Shown: positions 47,536 through 60,362, counted from the first letter of the stretch. The stretch is DNA of 64,000 nt from Aldrovandia affinis (GCA_029706075.1 JAINUG010000049.1:124001-188000); one strand, 5' to 3'. Notes: a model not told the origin generated them from the letters alone. Numbers and translations: made by a program.

Positions 47536-48791
47536 TACTTTTGTTGCTTGGACGCAGCATTCCTGATGAGAAAGAAGCGGATCGTTTCTTTTTTTTCATA
47601 TTTTGTTTAATTTAACTACAAGGATGATATTCAACCTCGACTGAATAAAAATCCGTCCGCTTTCTGTTCCTTTCTTTTTGCAAATTTCCAGAAGCATATT
47701 TTTTTCACCCGGTAAAGTTGTTTCTCTACTCGAAAGTTGAGTATTTCTTTCATCTTAAGTTTTTGTAGTATGTGTATACTGCTATATGAAACATATCGCG
47801 ATCATTATCTTCTATAACTACTAATGATACATATCTTTGAATCTATCGCCTAAACCTTTTCTTTTAAATACTTCACGATCATATATTATGTAACTTCACC
47901 GTATAGTAATTCATAGTAGCGTCTAAATGAACGAAAACGCAGCGTAACTTCCGTTATAGAAATGTTGCTCGCTAAACTCTAGATTAATGGAAATTTATGG
48001 AGAAAATGTATTGTATTGACAATGAGACTCTTTGTCACAAAGCTGCTGCATATGCGACGATAAAATAATAAGTAGACAATAGGCTAGGCTACTATAGATC
48101 CAGAAAATGCAATCATCTTTTCCATTCGCTTTTGTCTTAACCTAATGTGAGCGATGAATGATACAGCTCGTAACTCAAACCTGTAGTCCTTTCTGTAACA
48201 GTATGTATTTACAGGTTAGACTTAGATGTCACATACGAGCTTTACCTTCGAACTAGAGTAATAATTGTATTTGACTAACATACAAACCTATTTTAAGCTA
48301 AATAAACAATGATAAAACACATAGGCCTACACTTAACTAGCTATATTTAAAGCACGTAAAACTTTTATGGGAAGTATATAATATAATCTGCGTTCATTGT
48401 TTTAAACCCGAACCTAACACAAGTCTTTAAGATATATTTTTAAAGAAGTGCTTCAAGTAGGTCTTACATGTGGGCATTTCCAAATCAAGTGGAGCCTATT
48501 GGTAGTGAAGTGACTCAACACAAATAACTGCAGCTCAGTGGTTCTTTCCAGTAGACTACTCCTAAAGTAAACAAAAAACTTCATATTAAATAAATGGTGC
48601 AGATCTGTATCTCCGGAGAAACGGAGAAATACAGTGGATAGCACTTCGGGGAGAGGCGGACAAGGTTGGAACAATTTTTTTCTCTTCTAATTTTAGAGAC
48701 AACTGCATAGTAAATCATTTGAGTGTTATCTTACCACTTAGTCACACTCAATCAACCTATAATTTGAAAGACTTAATAAGTAAAAGGAGAA

Positions 48792-49164
48792 ATGCCTGCC
48801 TCAAAACCGCGGACAGTGTGGTTCACGCACCTGGCGGTGCTCCTGCTCGAGCTGGTTGGCACCACGCAAGGTTTCTCCACGTGCCAGTCTTTCGACTTGG
48901 ACGATTACAAGTCTAAGCGCATAGAGGCTGTGAGGGGACAGATCCTCAGCAAGCTCCGCATTCGGGGGACACCCGAGCCCGACACGAGCACGCCACCCGA
49001 AGATGTGCCCCTAGAGGTGATGTTGCTCTATAACAGCACCCGAGAGCTGATGAAGGAGCGCGCGCAACAGGCAGAATCGGCCTGCGAGCGCGAGAGCAGC
49101 GAGGAGGATTACTACGCTAAGGAAGTGCAGCGCGTGGACATGCAGCCACCTAGGATTGATACCA
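48792..49164 (+). CDS. TGF-beta exon 1
   Basis: Signal peptide and start of the latency-associated peptide, 124 codons plus one base (ACC A|gtgagt). Contains [11 protein letters not shown] and [11 protein letters not shown], the straitjacket region that wraps the mature dimer. Confidence 0.95.
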
Positions 49165-52100
49165 GTGAGTCGAGGTTATGCGACGGGTGCATTTTAACCT
49201 ACTGCAAGGCTCCCCCCCTGTAGACTTAAGTGTGAGGAAGACTGTCCATGGAGCATTCAACAGAATTGTGATGTGTTCCTATTTTTCCTTGTTCATATGC
49301 TTCAATCATCCACTGTAGGATAGGCTCCAGGTTGTTACTCGTCGTCCTAGTAATCCAGTAAACAATTTAGCATGTTCTGTAACAATATAATTGCTGTTCA
49401 AATGTTTAACTAGTGGATGACACAATTTACAAAAATTGGCCTGGCACTCAAGAAGGGCTAAACTTAGGTGTTAGTGTGAAGAAGACAAAATTGAACCCAT
49501 TGCAATTCAATTGGATTGAATGTTCCCAGCACCATCATCTTTACTTGTTGCATGCGATTAGCATATTTGCTACTTGCTATAATTTATTTTATTTAGAAAA
49601 ATACTAAACTGATGTCACTTTGGTGTGCAGATAGCTAGGAGGAATTCATTAAATATTAGACTGAGATAATGTATTTCTGTCTCACTGTGTACTATCTATC
49701 TCTCATATACAGATGTGATCAGCAGTGGCCCCCCTAGCCCATATTTTCGGGTGTTGGGGTTTGATGTCACTCGGGTGGAGAGGAACTCTACTACACTTGT
49801 CAAGGCAGAGTTCAGGATCTACCGTGCACCAAACCCTCGGGCCCGTGCTTTAGAACAGAGGGTAGAGATATACCAGGTACACAACATGCAGTTGTGCACA
49901 AAACAACACAGAACTGAAGTGCTTTAGGCCTGACATTGCAGGAATTTCAGTTTTTTTGATATTATAAAACCTTTTGAATAAAAATGCACTGAAGTTTTGC
50001 TTTGCATGATATATAATCATTTTGGTAGCTTTTTTCTTTCTATGAAGATAGAGCTGTATCCCCTTTTCACTTTCATTTCCATGTTTTCATACTTTTCATA
50101 GCTATTGGAATTGTAGAAATAACATATACTGTCAACAAAATTATTCAAACCCTTGATAAAGATGACCAAAAAAAGGTTGTATAAAATACATGCTCATTTT
50201 GTATGCTCAAAAAATGAGAAATATATATTATTTATACTAATACTATTGCTCAGAGAAAAGTATTTTTTAACAAGTAATATTTATTATTTTATATATATAA
50301 AAGATATGTGTCATAAATATTCACATCCCTAATAATTATTTTAAATAAAATCCAACAAAAATAAATCAGCATTAACATTTCACCCTCTATAGTGTTTTAT
50401 GAGATGTGTGAATATATTGTGGGGATCTTTGACCATTCCTCCATACAGAATCTTTGAAGATCCTTCAGATTATTTTGTCTGCCCTTGTGGACTGCCCTCT
50501 TCAATTCAAACTACACATTTTCATTCGGGTTCAAGACTAGAGACTGAGATGGCCATTGCAAAACAGTAATTTTGTGGTCCATTAACCATTTCTTGGTTGA
50601 TTTTGAGGTATGCTTGGCCAGAAATTGATCTTTCAGCAAGACATTGATGAGGCTAAAATCTTTATCAAAGGTGTGAATAATTGGAGTTGACTGTATGCCC
50701 TAAGTGTATTAATGTATTAATACACATATTGTAAGTTGCTCTGGATAAGAGCGTCTGCTAAATGCTTAAAATGTCAATGTAAAATGTGTCTGCTTGTGTT
50801 TGGCTCTCCAGGACCAAGTTGTGTTGAACATCAGACACACAACTTTCCACATTTGACCAGTCACTAAGCAGAGTGCCTTGATGCACCATGTTTAAATAAT
50901 ATTGTAATGTATTTGCACAACTTTGTGTCTTTGTCTCCGTCTCCCTTTGCAAGCTGTTGAAGTCCCGTGATGCAACAGCCCCATCACAACGCTACATCGA
51001 CTCCCGAACTGTGCGTCCACGTGCCAAGGGGGCATGGCTATCTGTCGACATCACTGACACTGTCAAGGAATGGCTGACACACAGAGGTCAGGCACTGAGG
51101 TTTCAGAGCCAAGTGAACTTTCCCTGGTCGGGCCTGACATCTCAATAATCAGACAAGATGACATCACATTATTTTAAATGATGTTAAATGTTCATCAATT
51201 ATGAATATGTAACTTAAATTTGTTTTAATCATTACTCTTTTGTTTGGCAGGTATCCTTACCCAGGCTGACTGAAAAGCTTTAACATGCCTTATCTCACCC
51301 ATTTACACAGCATGATATTGTACTGAGGCAGTGCAAGTGAAATACATTGTTTGTTGGTTCATCAGCAGTGTCCCACAAATGATCAGAACCCACAATGCTG
51401 TAGTTCCAAGCAGGGCCATATCCAGGAGTTAAGAAATTGCCGAGGTCATGAGGCCTTGCCCCTCTAGGGGGGTTCATTACGAGAAATGTCACAAATAAAT
51501 ATTTTATGTAATCAGTCTACCCTTGTAGCTAATTCACTACAAGAGCAGTAGACTGTCATGATTTTATGAATGGCCACTGGAAATGTGCACTAAAATGTAG
51601 CTAGCTTTGTGCCTATCACCACTGTCAATGTATGCTACGTATACAACACGGAGGTCATGTCCTCAATGGTAGATACGGCAATGGTTTCAAGACAAGTTAT
51701 TTTACGACTATAACATACTGCTATACAAGTGAAAGTGAATGTCCTGTGTTCATTTCCCCCCCTTTTCTTCTCTTCCACATGCTCTTCCACATCTCTCTTA
51801 CTTGCTCCTTTTCCCCCTCACTTTTTCCTCACTCTTGCACTCTGATTTAATCAGATAGGAACCTGGGGCTGAAGCTGAGTGTCCACTGTCCTTGCTGCAC
51901 CTTTGTCCCTTCTACCAACAACATTGTGCCCAACAAGAGTGAAGAGCTGGATGCCCGCTTTGCAGGTTGGTGTGTGGTCAAGGTGATAAGGTTCAATGGT
52001 TCACAATCCCTACAAGAGTTGAAAAGTGCTGTTACAGTGCTCTCTAAGTTAAGCCATATATTATATGAAGGTTGCCAGTTTTTTCTTCTGACTGTGTGGC

Positions 52101-55100
52101 ACAGTATGATGGACTGGCTTTGTGGCCTCACTAGCAGCACGGGTCATATTGAAATAAGGATGATGGTGGGGGTGACATCAAAGATGGATACAGTTTAATA
52201 CTGTGTCGAGGTGTAACCCCTGTGTTACTAGTGTATTCCTGTTCACTCTCCCTCACAGGTATCGATGATGATTTAATCAAGCAGTTCAAGAAGCCAGGGG
52301 TGGTGAAAGGTCAGATAGAATTTAGCACCAAGACGCCACATCTTATTCTCACTCTACTGCCAAGTGACAGGCTGGAGAACCCTGCCAAGAAGAACCGCAA
52401 GAAGAGGGCAGCAGCTGACACCCCCACATGCTCCCGGTAAAATAATCTTAGTGTGTGAACATGATCAACTTTCTGTTATTAATATTCATATAGCCATTGA
52501 CCCGGTTTTATTTTTTATTTGTAAAATTTATTTCAGATTTTTTCCCCGTTTTTCACCCAGTTTGGTGGCCAATTGTACTCTCTATTTTTCTTCAATTCCC
52601 CCTCCCCCATGAGCCCAGCGCCTGCATCAATGGGACAAGCCGCTACCCCAGGGCCAGCAATGAACTGCTTCCTCTGAAACAGACCTCACCTATTTATTTT
52701 GCCCACAGGGAAGCCCTCCATGTTTCTCTGTGAGCTCGTGCTGGCTTCCCTCTCCCCTTCGCCAGGGGCAGACAGCCAATTGCTGCCTCTGAGCGGACCT
52801 CCCAGCCAAAGCCAGACTGGGCAAGCTGCACTCTGGGCGAGTGCCTTTACCAGTTGTGCTACCTGGGGGCAGCTAACTTTCTGTTATTAATATTCATATA
52901 CCCATTGACCAATGGTTATACCCTTGTTGGACTGATGTTTCACCAGAATGCCCTCAAGCTTATCTTGAATAAAAAAACGGCCCCTGTGACACCACCAGTG
53001 TATATAAATAAAACAAATGTATGTGTTTATGGGCAGCTTGTAAGTCATGGAGTATATGACACTGAAGGGATATCTCTGTACGTTTTTACAAGGGCTGTAC
53101 AAGTGTGTCTTTGTGATCATTTGTTCCTTCCATTTAGTAATGCCGATCAGGGTTGCTGTCTTCGATCCTTGTACATTGATTTCCGCCGCGACCTGAATTG
53201 GAAGTGGATTCACGAGCCCAAAGGCTACAAGGCCAATTTCTGTGCCGGAACCTGCCCCTACTTGTGGAGTGCAGACAATCATTACAACATGGTCAGTACA
53301 TCCCCACTCAAGTTAGTTTTTTGTACTCTATTGGGTCTGAGGATAGTGTATTAGGAAGGGACTTTCTTAATTTGCAATTTGGCAATGAAATATGTTTGCA
53401 CTTTAAATTACATTTAATAATTCCCCCCCAAGAATAAAACTATGAGATGTAATTGTTGACCTTTCTTTTGTGGGCCATGATTAGCTTGATCTTTTCTGGG
53501 TTAATGCACATAAAAAGACTGCTTCTTTTACATCAGCACAGGATTTCAGTTCAGATCCAGATTTCAACCTACTGGATAAAGATTTTATACATTCTTGGAC
53601 ATAGCTGACTAGATGTAGACTAAACCTATACCTTTTAAAAAAAATGTTTTTTTGTTGTTTTTTTTACAAAGAAGCAGTCTTCCATTTTTCACTGGGTTAG
53701 ATACATATTACAAGTTAGATAGAAGTCCAGCATATTTGACCTCTCAATGACACAATTGGGATATTGGGATATTTTTAAACAACACTACAGTAGCAATATG
53801 GCTTGTGATATGGACTACCAAACAAATAATTTCCAACATTATTTTATAGAAATTTGCATGATAATTGAAACATCTTTCAATTCCTCTTATTTATACATTT
53901 CTTTGTTTTAGTTACTGTCAACGTAAACTGAAACTTGAGTTCACACATTGACTTAGTGGTTAAGAGGGTTAACTACCACCGTTGCCCCCATTTGCAAACG
54001 GAAACGTTTGTCTCTCAAATTTTTATGACTAGGTTAGCAGTCGTCTTTACAAAAGTGATCCATTTTAGCCAGCAGTAGTAACCTACCTTGGCTAAATTGC
54101 TTGATTGGACACTTTCATAGTTTACAGTTTGCTGGTTTATGGCAATCTTTTCTAGCATCAAAAATAATTCCAACTTAATAACCGTTCCCATTGTGCAGCC
54201 CCTGAAAACGAAGGCAGAAGCTAATGGATTTTTGAGTACCATTTGCACCATACTTGGTGTCAGTTCTCTTGAAGCCAAAATACCCCCAAATGACCAAAGA
54301 ATAATCTTATCTTTTTTGTCAATTCTATTTTCTTCTTCTACACTCCTTTTGATTTCGAAACAAATGCTAATGCTACCTGAGCAACATTTACCTTGGTATG
54401 TTGTGATTGGCTGTAGTAAAAATTAATTTACTGCCTCCCGCGTGGCCCAGTAGTTACAACGTCCGACGCTGGCCACGGAGACCGGGGTTCAATTCCCCGT
54501 CTCGCCAGAGTTGGCTCTGGCGGCTGGGAGCGCCACCGGGGGCGGCGATTGGCTGTCCGCCCCAGGGAGGGGAGAGGGAAGCCGACATGAGATTCGCTGC
54601 ACATAAGAGTGGCCCTGCAGTATACTGGGTTACGGTTGATACTTGGGCGAGTGCCGTCTCGGAAGAGGCGTCCGGTCGCGTGTCGCTACTGGTTGCAGGA
54701 CTACAGCAGTGAACTCACATTACTAGGGGGGGATTGACTTAAATAGCAGGTATAATTGGCTACCAAATTGGGAGAAAATGGGAGAAAAATCAGAAACAAA
54801 AATGTTAAAAAATGAATTTACTGTGCATGTATAGAGTGTGTGTAACAATCACAAACTCTTGCCATTCAGACATCACGGATGTCCATATTGCAGTAACAAT
54901 AGCTTTGCGATATGTATCAATACAGTGAACTGCCTCTTCTCACAGCCCTGCCTGTCCCCTTGCTCTCTCCCCCACAGATCTTGCCTCTTTACAACAAGCT
55001 GAATCCTGAGGCCTCGGCCTCTCCATGTTGCGTTCCTCAGGACCTGGAGCCCCTCACCATTGTGTACTATATGGGCCGCACTCCTCGCGTCGAGCAGCTC

Positions 55101-55136
55101 TCCAACATGGTGGTCAAGTCCTGCAAATGCCGCTGA
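48792..55136 (+). CDS. TGF-beta ligand, TGFB2-like
   Basis: Secreted latent growth factor. Seven exons: 48792-49164, 49713-49876, 50954-51086, 51855-51965, 52259-52436, 53138-53291, 54978-55136; 423 aa. Signal peptide about 1-27 ([14 protein letters not shown]). Latency peptide begins [18 protein letters not shown] with the LTBP-bonding Cys31. N-glycosylation sites N81 and N149. [10 protein letters not shown] at 234-243 is shared with TGFB2, and there is no RGD, unlike TGFB1/3. A furin site RKKR ends near 310, releasing a 113-aa domain with all nine cysteines (two CC pairs, NFCAGTC, C-terminal CKC). It lies head-to-head with esrra. Closest in motifs to TGFB2, but the location next to esrra suggests a separate ohnolog, so I give no symbol. 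Confidence 0.95.
49713..49876 (+). CDS. TGF-beta exon 2
   Basis: 164 bp, acceptor atatacag, donor CAG|gtacac. Encodes (N)[34 protein letters not shown] and EQRVEIYQ. Confidence 0.94.
50129..50693 (-). mobile_element. Tc1-like remnant in TGF-beta intron 2
   Basis: TA-flanked, ends ctgtcaacaaaattattcaa and (minus) cagtcaactccaattattca. The minus strand retains a degraded Tc1 C-terminus: [20 protein letters not shown], and [10 protein letters not shown] further on. Catalytic Asp blocks are missing. Confidence 0.8.
50705..50790 (+). mobile_element. SINE/LINE 3' tail fragment
   Basis: ttgtaagttgctctggataa then gagcgtctgctaaatgctta, the same tail as the SINE at 13824-13960 and the LINE at 61.87 kb. 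No tRNA-like head remains. Confidence 0.65.
50954..51086 (+). CDS. TGF-beta exon 3
   Basis: 133 bp, acceptor cctttgcaag, donor AGAG|gtcagg. Encodes [40 protein letters not shown] and LTHR. Confidence 0.94.
51855..51965 (+). CDS. TGF-beta exon 4
   Basis: 111 bp, acceptor ttaatcag, donor GCAG|gttggt. Encodes (D)[19 protein letters not shown] and [17 protein letters not shown]. The CPCC motif is TGFB2-type. Confidence 0.95.
52259..52436 (+). CDS. TGF-beta exon 5 (furin site)
   Basis: 178 bp, acceptor ccctcacag, donor TCCCG|gtaaaa. Encodes (G)[46 protein letters not shown] and the mature N-terminus [10 protein letters not shown]. Confidence 0.95.
52516..52868 (-). mobile_element. SINE in TGF-beta intron 5
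   Basis: On minus it begins cccccaggtagcacaactgg, has cagcaattggctgtctgccc in the body and ends aattggccaccaaactgggt. The body and tail match the SINE at 54431-54800 (attggctgtccgcccc, attggctaccaaattggg), but the head differs and the B box is not recognisable. Confidence 0.75.
53138..53291 (+). CDS. TGF-beta exon 6 (mature domain)
   Basis: 154 bp, acceptor tccatttag, donor AACATG|gtcagt. Encodes [40 protein letters not shown] and [11 protein letters not shown]. Confidence 0.96.
53292..54430. other. TGF-beta intron 6, first part
   Basis: No exon or recognised repeat apart from a short T-rich stretch near 53645-53665. Confidence 0.5.
54431..54800 (+). mobile_element. tRNA-derived SINE, full length
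   Basis: Head ctgcctcccgcgtggcccag has an A-box-like segment. A perfect B box GGTTCAATTCC is at 54486-54496. Long body with gattggctgtccgcccc and ggcgagtgccgtctcggaa, tail ttggctaccaaattgggaga then an A-rich end. It lies in TGF-beta intron 6. Confidence 0.85.
54978..55136 (+). CDS. TGF-beta exon 7 (mature C-terminus)
   Basis: 52 codons plus TGA, acceptor tcccccacag. Encodes [40 protein letters not shown] and [12 protein letters not shown], the receptor-binding finger and the last four knot cysteines. The final residue is Arg where mammalian TGF-betas have Ser. Confidence 0.97.
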   Translation: MLPLYNKLNPEASASPCCVPQDLEPLTIVYYMGRTPRVEQLSNMVVKSCKCR

Positions 55137-56225
55137 TGCAGGGCAGGAGGGCTAGAAGAAGTGGGGAAGGGTGTGTGTATGTATGTGTAGGAGGGTGGAG
55201 AGAGACATTGAGTCTGAGGAGAGGAGCGAGTGAGGTAAGGGGAGGGAGAGGGTGGGGAGATGCAACAGTTCTGGCTCACATTTTGACCGAGCTTTTTCCC
55301 GAGCTCTTTTAAAAAGAGAGAATATGGAGGTTTGGCTGACCTGGGAGGTAGGGACTTTTTTTTGTGTGCTGCCAGTGTATGTTGACGCCGTAAGATATTT
55401 ACAAGCAACTTAACTGGCTTCAATCCTAATTCAAGTGAACACAAGTTTCTCATTTCAAAACATTTAGTTAGCTTTGAACAGAACAGTAATATCTGGTCAA
55501 CTTGAGATCAATATTCCTACAATAATCATGTAGTACTGTAGCATAAGTCAGCTTTGGTCATGGTACAATTCCCTGTACGATGCGGTCATGGTTGTAGCAG
55601 CAATTTTACACTGTTATCATAATTACATTGTAATATATTGTTTTCTATGTTTTCTATGAAATCAGTATTTCATACTTAACTAGACACACCAAGGATAGGA
55701 GCATTACTGGCATTGTGTTTGGCTCCAGTTAAGAGCAGATACACCAGGTTTAAAAAAAAAAAAAACTGTTCCCAGAACTGTACACCTTCAAGCACAAACA
55801 CATTCAAGCACATTACATTGTTTAGTCCATGCTCTGAAGAAAGCTTCAGAATTAAACATAGAACAGTGCAGAGTACACGACAACAATAACTTACCATTTA
55901 AATAAACTGCTCACAGCTGCGTGGTAGATACTTATTTCTTAAAACACATTTATAACTATGAAAAAGCAATGGGTGAATTTACTTGCCAGACAGAAGGGGA
56001 CAGTGTGTTCACCTTTCTGAATACTGTATACACTCTCTGAAACTGTAAATAGTGTAGCCAGTCAAAATAAAGTGGTATTTATATGTTTAAGAAACAACAA
56101 GTGTCATTTTCTATATTGTACATCAGTGTGTGTATAGTGGTAGTGGAGGTTGGAGGGGTAACTTTACCCTAGGCCTAGCAGTATAAACTGCATGTTATAA
56201 ATAAAGTTTCAGTATTTGGAAATTC
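55137..56225 (+). other. Probable TGF-beta 3' UTR
   Basis: No open frame of note. Two AATAAA signals are present at 56066-56071 and 56200-56205, each about 1 kb after the stop codon; either could end the transcript. Confidence 0.6.
56066..56071 (+). promoter_or_regulatory. Candidate polyadenylation signal
   Basis: AATAAA in gtcaaaataaagtgg, the first canonical plus-strand hexamer found in the last kilobase after the TGF-beta stop. Confidence 0.5.
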
Positions 56226-59200
56226 AGAAGGTTACTATTGTGAAGTCCTGTTACATAACGTAGCTATAGACTGAACTGAGCATAAGGGAGCATAAAGACC
56301 CGGCAAGTGAGTGAGTTCAGCTCTTAATGGCTTGAGGTTATGTGACCAAAGAGACAGAGAAAAAACGACAGTAATGTAAAAATAAACACAGAAAGAATGG
56401 CCCAGCCAGTGCAGTGATTGAGACTGAGCCAGCAAAAAAAAAAGGACAGAAGAAAACTGCTGAAGTAATTTTTAGATAATATATTTGTTAGTGAAACACA
56501 CATACTTTTAAACCATGAAGCATAACATCTAATAACTGAAGTATAATATAATATATTCTCTGAATATATACTACTAAATATAGTAAATAATGTAACATCT
56601 AAGAGAGATCCATTCAAGAGATTTGAACTGTATAAATGGAATGCTTGTCAATTGATTAAATGAATAAATGTTGATTGATGAAAAGTTCCTAGAAATAGGA
56701 CAACAGCAAGTTAGCTAATTATTCTGTATTACACTTGCAAGTTAGCTAATTATTCTGTATTACACTTGAGTGCAAGTTTTGAAACAAGATTTTAGGTTTC
56801 CTTACAAGGGTGTTATCTCTTTCTTGCATGTCTGTGGCAAGAAAATAATAGGACTTGATAACGTATCCATTGAAGCAAGTTGTTACCAACATTGAATTTC
56901 AGGTTCTCCCAGTATAAAGAGAATATTTTACCCCGATGGGAACTCGAGTCCAGCGGAGACGGGTGGATTCTAGAGCGTGGCTTAAAGACAGGGCCTTGCC
57001 AGCTCGCTGTGGTCGGGGGTTCGAAGATTTTCGGCGTAAACAGGATGTGAGCGATTCCCAGACACCGACCGCTCACGGAAAGCCAGATTTATACGTTTGG
57101 GCTGCAGGGTTTGTGGTATGGAAAGAGAGAAAGAGAAAGAGAGAGGGAGAGAGTTAGTGAGTCAGACAACATTGTGGGTTAGTTGCCATTTATGGATGTC
57201 AGAATGTTTACATATGCATCTGTACAATATCAACCAACGGTGTACTATAGTCAAAGGAGGTATATGTGCGATTTTGTGCACGCTCGCTAACCATAAGGTC
57301 TGTATTATTTTGGGAGTCCAGCCTATGGTAACGTTATATCATGGAGACAATGTGCTGAACTTATTCAATGCGTGCAAATTTACATTTTTCACCCTCATAC
57401 AGTTATGTTTTGATAGGGCCAATTTAGGTAGCAGATATTTCTCTTATTTTAGGACACCCGGAGAACTTACCTTCGATTCAACCTCCATCACTCTCCAGTG
57501 CATTAACCACTACACCATGTATGAGTGTCTGCATTTTTGTTCTGCATCTTTCAGTGCTAGAGGTGTTCACATGTGTCAGTGTATTTATGTCTGCTTGGTG
57601 AATGTGCACTTCTCTGCCTGCATGTTTATCTTTGTGTGATGCTGTGTCTGGCTCCACTGTGGTTCAGAGAGTGGGTTCCTGTGTGCGGCTAACAGAGGAG
57701 AATTCATGCTGACGAACGCCCCCCCCAACCCCCTTCACTCATGCCCTCTGAAAACAACCTGACTGTTTACAAGACAGGAAGGTGGGAAGGTGAGGTGGGA
57801 GAGAGTTTGGGGAGGAGAAAGGTAGGGGGGTGGGAAGCATGTCGCTTTGATGAGTTGTCCTTGGTAAAAAGCTGTGAATGGGTTGGGGCCAGACTTTGTG
57901 GTTTGCATCAAGGGTGTGGTGTGTGTGTGTGTTTGGGGAGGGGGGGTGGAGTTGGATGGTGTACGTTGTACACCAAGAATGGTCAACGCTGAAATACACT
58001 GCACTGTGTTGTTCCAGTTAACATACTGATGAGGTGTTTGATGCTAAAGGAGCAAATCCAGGGCTTCTAGTCATCTCTAGAAGAAACAAGGGTATGTGTT
58101 AATATTAGGAAAGGATGCAGAGGGTGTGGCATAGTTTAGCTTTCATCTGAGAATATGAGTGTGACAGTGAATATAGACAGTACAGGGAAGGAGAGAGTTG
58201 TATGGGATTGGGAAGTGCTTGGGGTGCATGCTATATAATCAGTGTTTTTGTTGCACTATATATTTGTTTTCATTAAGTATTTCAAGTGCTTACACTAGGC
58301 AGTGAAAACCCGCAGACCTGTTTGGAAAGGGAGGAAGAGTGGCTAGACGAACAGATGCCAGACAAGGAATTGTAGGAGGGGCAAAAAGTCCTGGAAGACT
58401 GGGCCAGGTGGAAAGTGGCAGGAATATGTAAAAAAGGCAGGGAAAAACAGACCGTAACCTGATGATAGAGCACTGTCACTCTGCAGCCCAAATGTAGCTT
58501 GTCTGATACAGAAGTATATGTAAGTGGGTCCAGGTAAAACTACAGTTCAATTTACTGATGTTACTCATTTAATATGTATTTTTCAACATAATTTTTAATA
58601 TTTATGCTGAAATGCTTGCACCGATGGCTGATGGTTCAATGGTGTATAAATTATTTTATGGTTGTGTTTTTTTTTTTTTTTTTTTGCTGTTAATGTGAGA
58701 ATGACTCTTTTTTTGCTTTGCCAGCTGGGCTTCATTGGTTATGTCTTTACTGTGCTGTGGGAACACGTCTCCCCCCTGCTTTTTGGATGTGGCTGTCCTC
58801 CCAGTCCCGGGCTCTCCTCCGGGCAGGCATGCATATACTGTAGGTTCCCTTCTCTCTTCCTTTTGTGAAGGAAATGTATTGCATCCAGGTCTCCGGCCTG
58901 CCTTTAAATTACGTATACGAAAGAATGTATTTTATCATTTAAAAAAAAAAGTTAATGTATGGTCAAAACAAAAAACCTAGTCGTTACGATAAAGGTATAA
59001 ATATCCAGCAGGACTTGCAGTGCCACATGGCATAATAAATTTACTCTTGCTATCTTCAAAATTACTATTATCTAAAATAATGACTAGCCATTTGGGGTAA
59101 ATACATGTTATGTTGATTATTAAGGGATGCCAAATTCATGGGTTTGACTAACCCTGTTTTATTGTTTCATGTCTTTGCATCCTTAGGAATCACAAAAGAG

Positions 59201-59703
59201 CCCTTAGTCAGAGGTTTGGTTTAGCCCTTCCAAAAATATAGGAATAATCACTAATTTATACACAACTTTAATACAATTAAAAATACACTTTTCAAGAGAA
59301 AAATAAGACATTTGGTTATTTTAATGTCAGCAACATAAATAGAATGTTTCATACACTAAAATAATCAGGCTAATTTAATTAAAATACATTATATTGATAA
59401 GTATACTATAAATCAGACTCAAATGGATTTAGACAATCACATAGTTTACAAAGAAAATAAAAAACAAAAACAATCAGCTACTGTTGTATGAGTATATGTT
59501 TAATATGCTGGCATAATTGTTACTGTGTTCATGTAGTACAAGTAAAATCTAATATTTATATTATTTAATTGCCTTGACCGTGACTAGTTAAATCGGGTGT
59601 TTTAGTGCTGAACTAGATAAAAAATCTGTACCCACACCAGCCATTTTCAGATGAGATCTGACACCCCCGCATTAGTATATGTAATATAACCTATCCGTTG
59701 CAT
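56226..59703. other. Intergenic region downstream of the TGF-beta gene
   Basis: No recognised gene. A 34-bp tandem duplication (gcaagttagctaattattct...) lies at 56706-56768. A GC-richer block at 56936-57160 keeps a 73-codon open frame. The remainder is AT-rich with short GT and poly-T runs (57917-57931, 58666-58685). Confidence 0.45.
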
Positions 59704-59715
59704 CCAGTCAAATAT

Positions 59716-60075
59716 CTCATCTCATCTCATCTTCAGCCGCTTATTCCTAGTCAGGGTCGCGGGGGGGCTGGAGCCTATCCCAGCATACATTGGGGCGAGA
59801 GGCAGGAATACACCCTGGACAGGTCGCCAATCCATCGCAGGGCACTACATACACCATTCATTCACACACTCATACCTACGGGCAATTTAGACTCTCCAAT
59901 TAGCCTAACGTGCATGTCTTTGGACTGTGGGAAGAAACCGGAGTACCCAGAGGAAACCCACGCGGACACGGGGAGAACATACAAACTCCACACAGAAAGG
60001 CCCCCGGCCTGGATTCGAACCCGAGACCTTCTTGCTGTGAGGCGACAGTGCTATCCACTGCACCACCGTGCCGCC
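59716..60075 (-). mobile_element. tRNA-derived SINE with 12-bp target duplication
   Basis: Flanked by perfect CCAGTCAAATAT copies (59704-59715 and 60076-60087). On minus: head gcggcacggtggtgcagtgg, B box GGTTCGAATCC, a body with catgttctccccgtgtccgc and cacagtccaaagacatgcac, tail gggataggctccagc..aataagcgg and an (atgag)n end. Intact duplications indicate a fairly recent insertion. Confidence 0.88.
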
Positions 60076-60362
60076 CCAGTCAAATATGACAGTATATTAT
60101 TAAAACAATGTATTTATTTAGAATCTAGAATAGATTTCACAAAAATATGATGGTTTATGTGTATCCCTTGGGCAGAGCAAGTCCATCAAGTCCATGTTTA
60201 CTGCAGTTTTTCTTCTTACTCCATTAGTGTGCCCGTTATTGACATTTCAGGATATATAGGCTACATAACTTCTCATGACTGTCGTGTCATTCTCATTATT
60301 TTATTCCATTCTTTCAATTCATACCACAGTAAACTTGTAGGTGTAAAGAACACTATCACTAT

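Larger units (their letters stand above)
40791..48791. other. esrra / TGF-beta head-to-head intergenic region
   Basis: About 8 kb between divergent genes; no recognised exon. Contains multiple gctagctaacgttagct stretches (40.1-41.0 kb), a Tc1 remnant (43056-43572), a perfect CRE at 45392-45399, and a ~0.3-kb tandem duplication (46967-47535). The right end should hold the TGF-beta promoter and 5' UTR. Confidence 0.5.

Noticed and set aside
52854-53354. 166-codon frame around TGF-beta exon 6
   Set aside because: Only 53138-53291 is exon. The frame merely stays open into both introns, while the acceptor and donor are clear.
54431-54510. A tRNA gene
   Set aside because: The A and B boxes are the head of a SINE with a long non-tRNA body and dispersed relatives; no intact cloverleaf with anticodon stem.
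57097-57639. 180-codon plus-strand open frame downstream of the TGF-beta gene
   Set aside because: No recognisable domain, composition like non-coding DNA, no splice context or upstream exon; likely chance.
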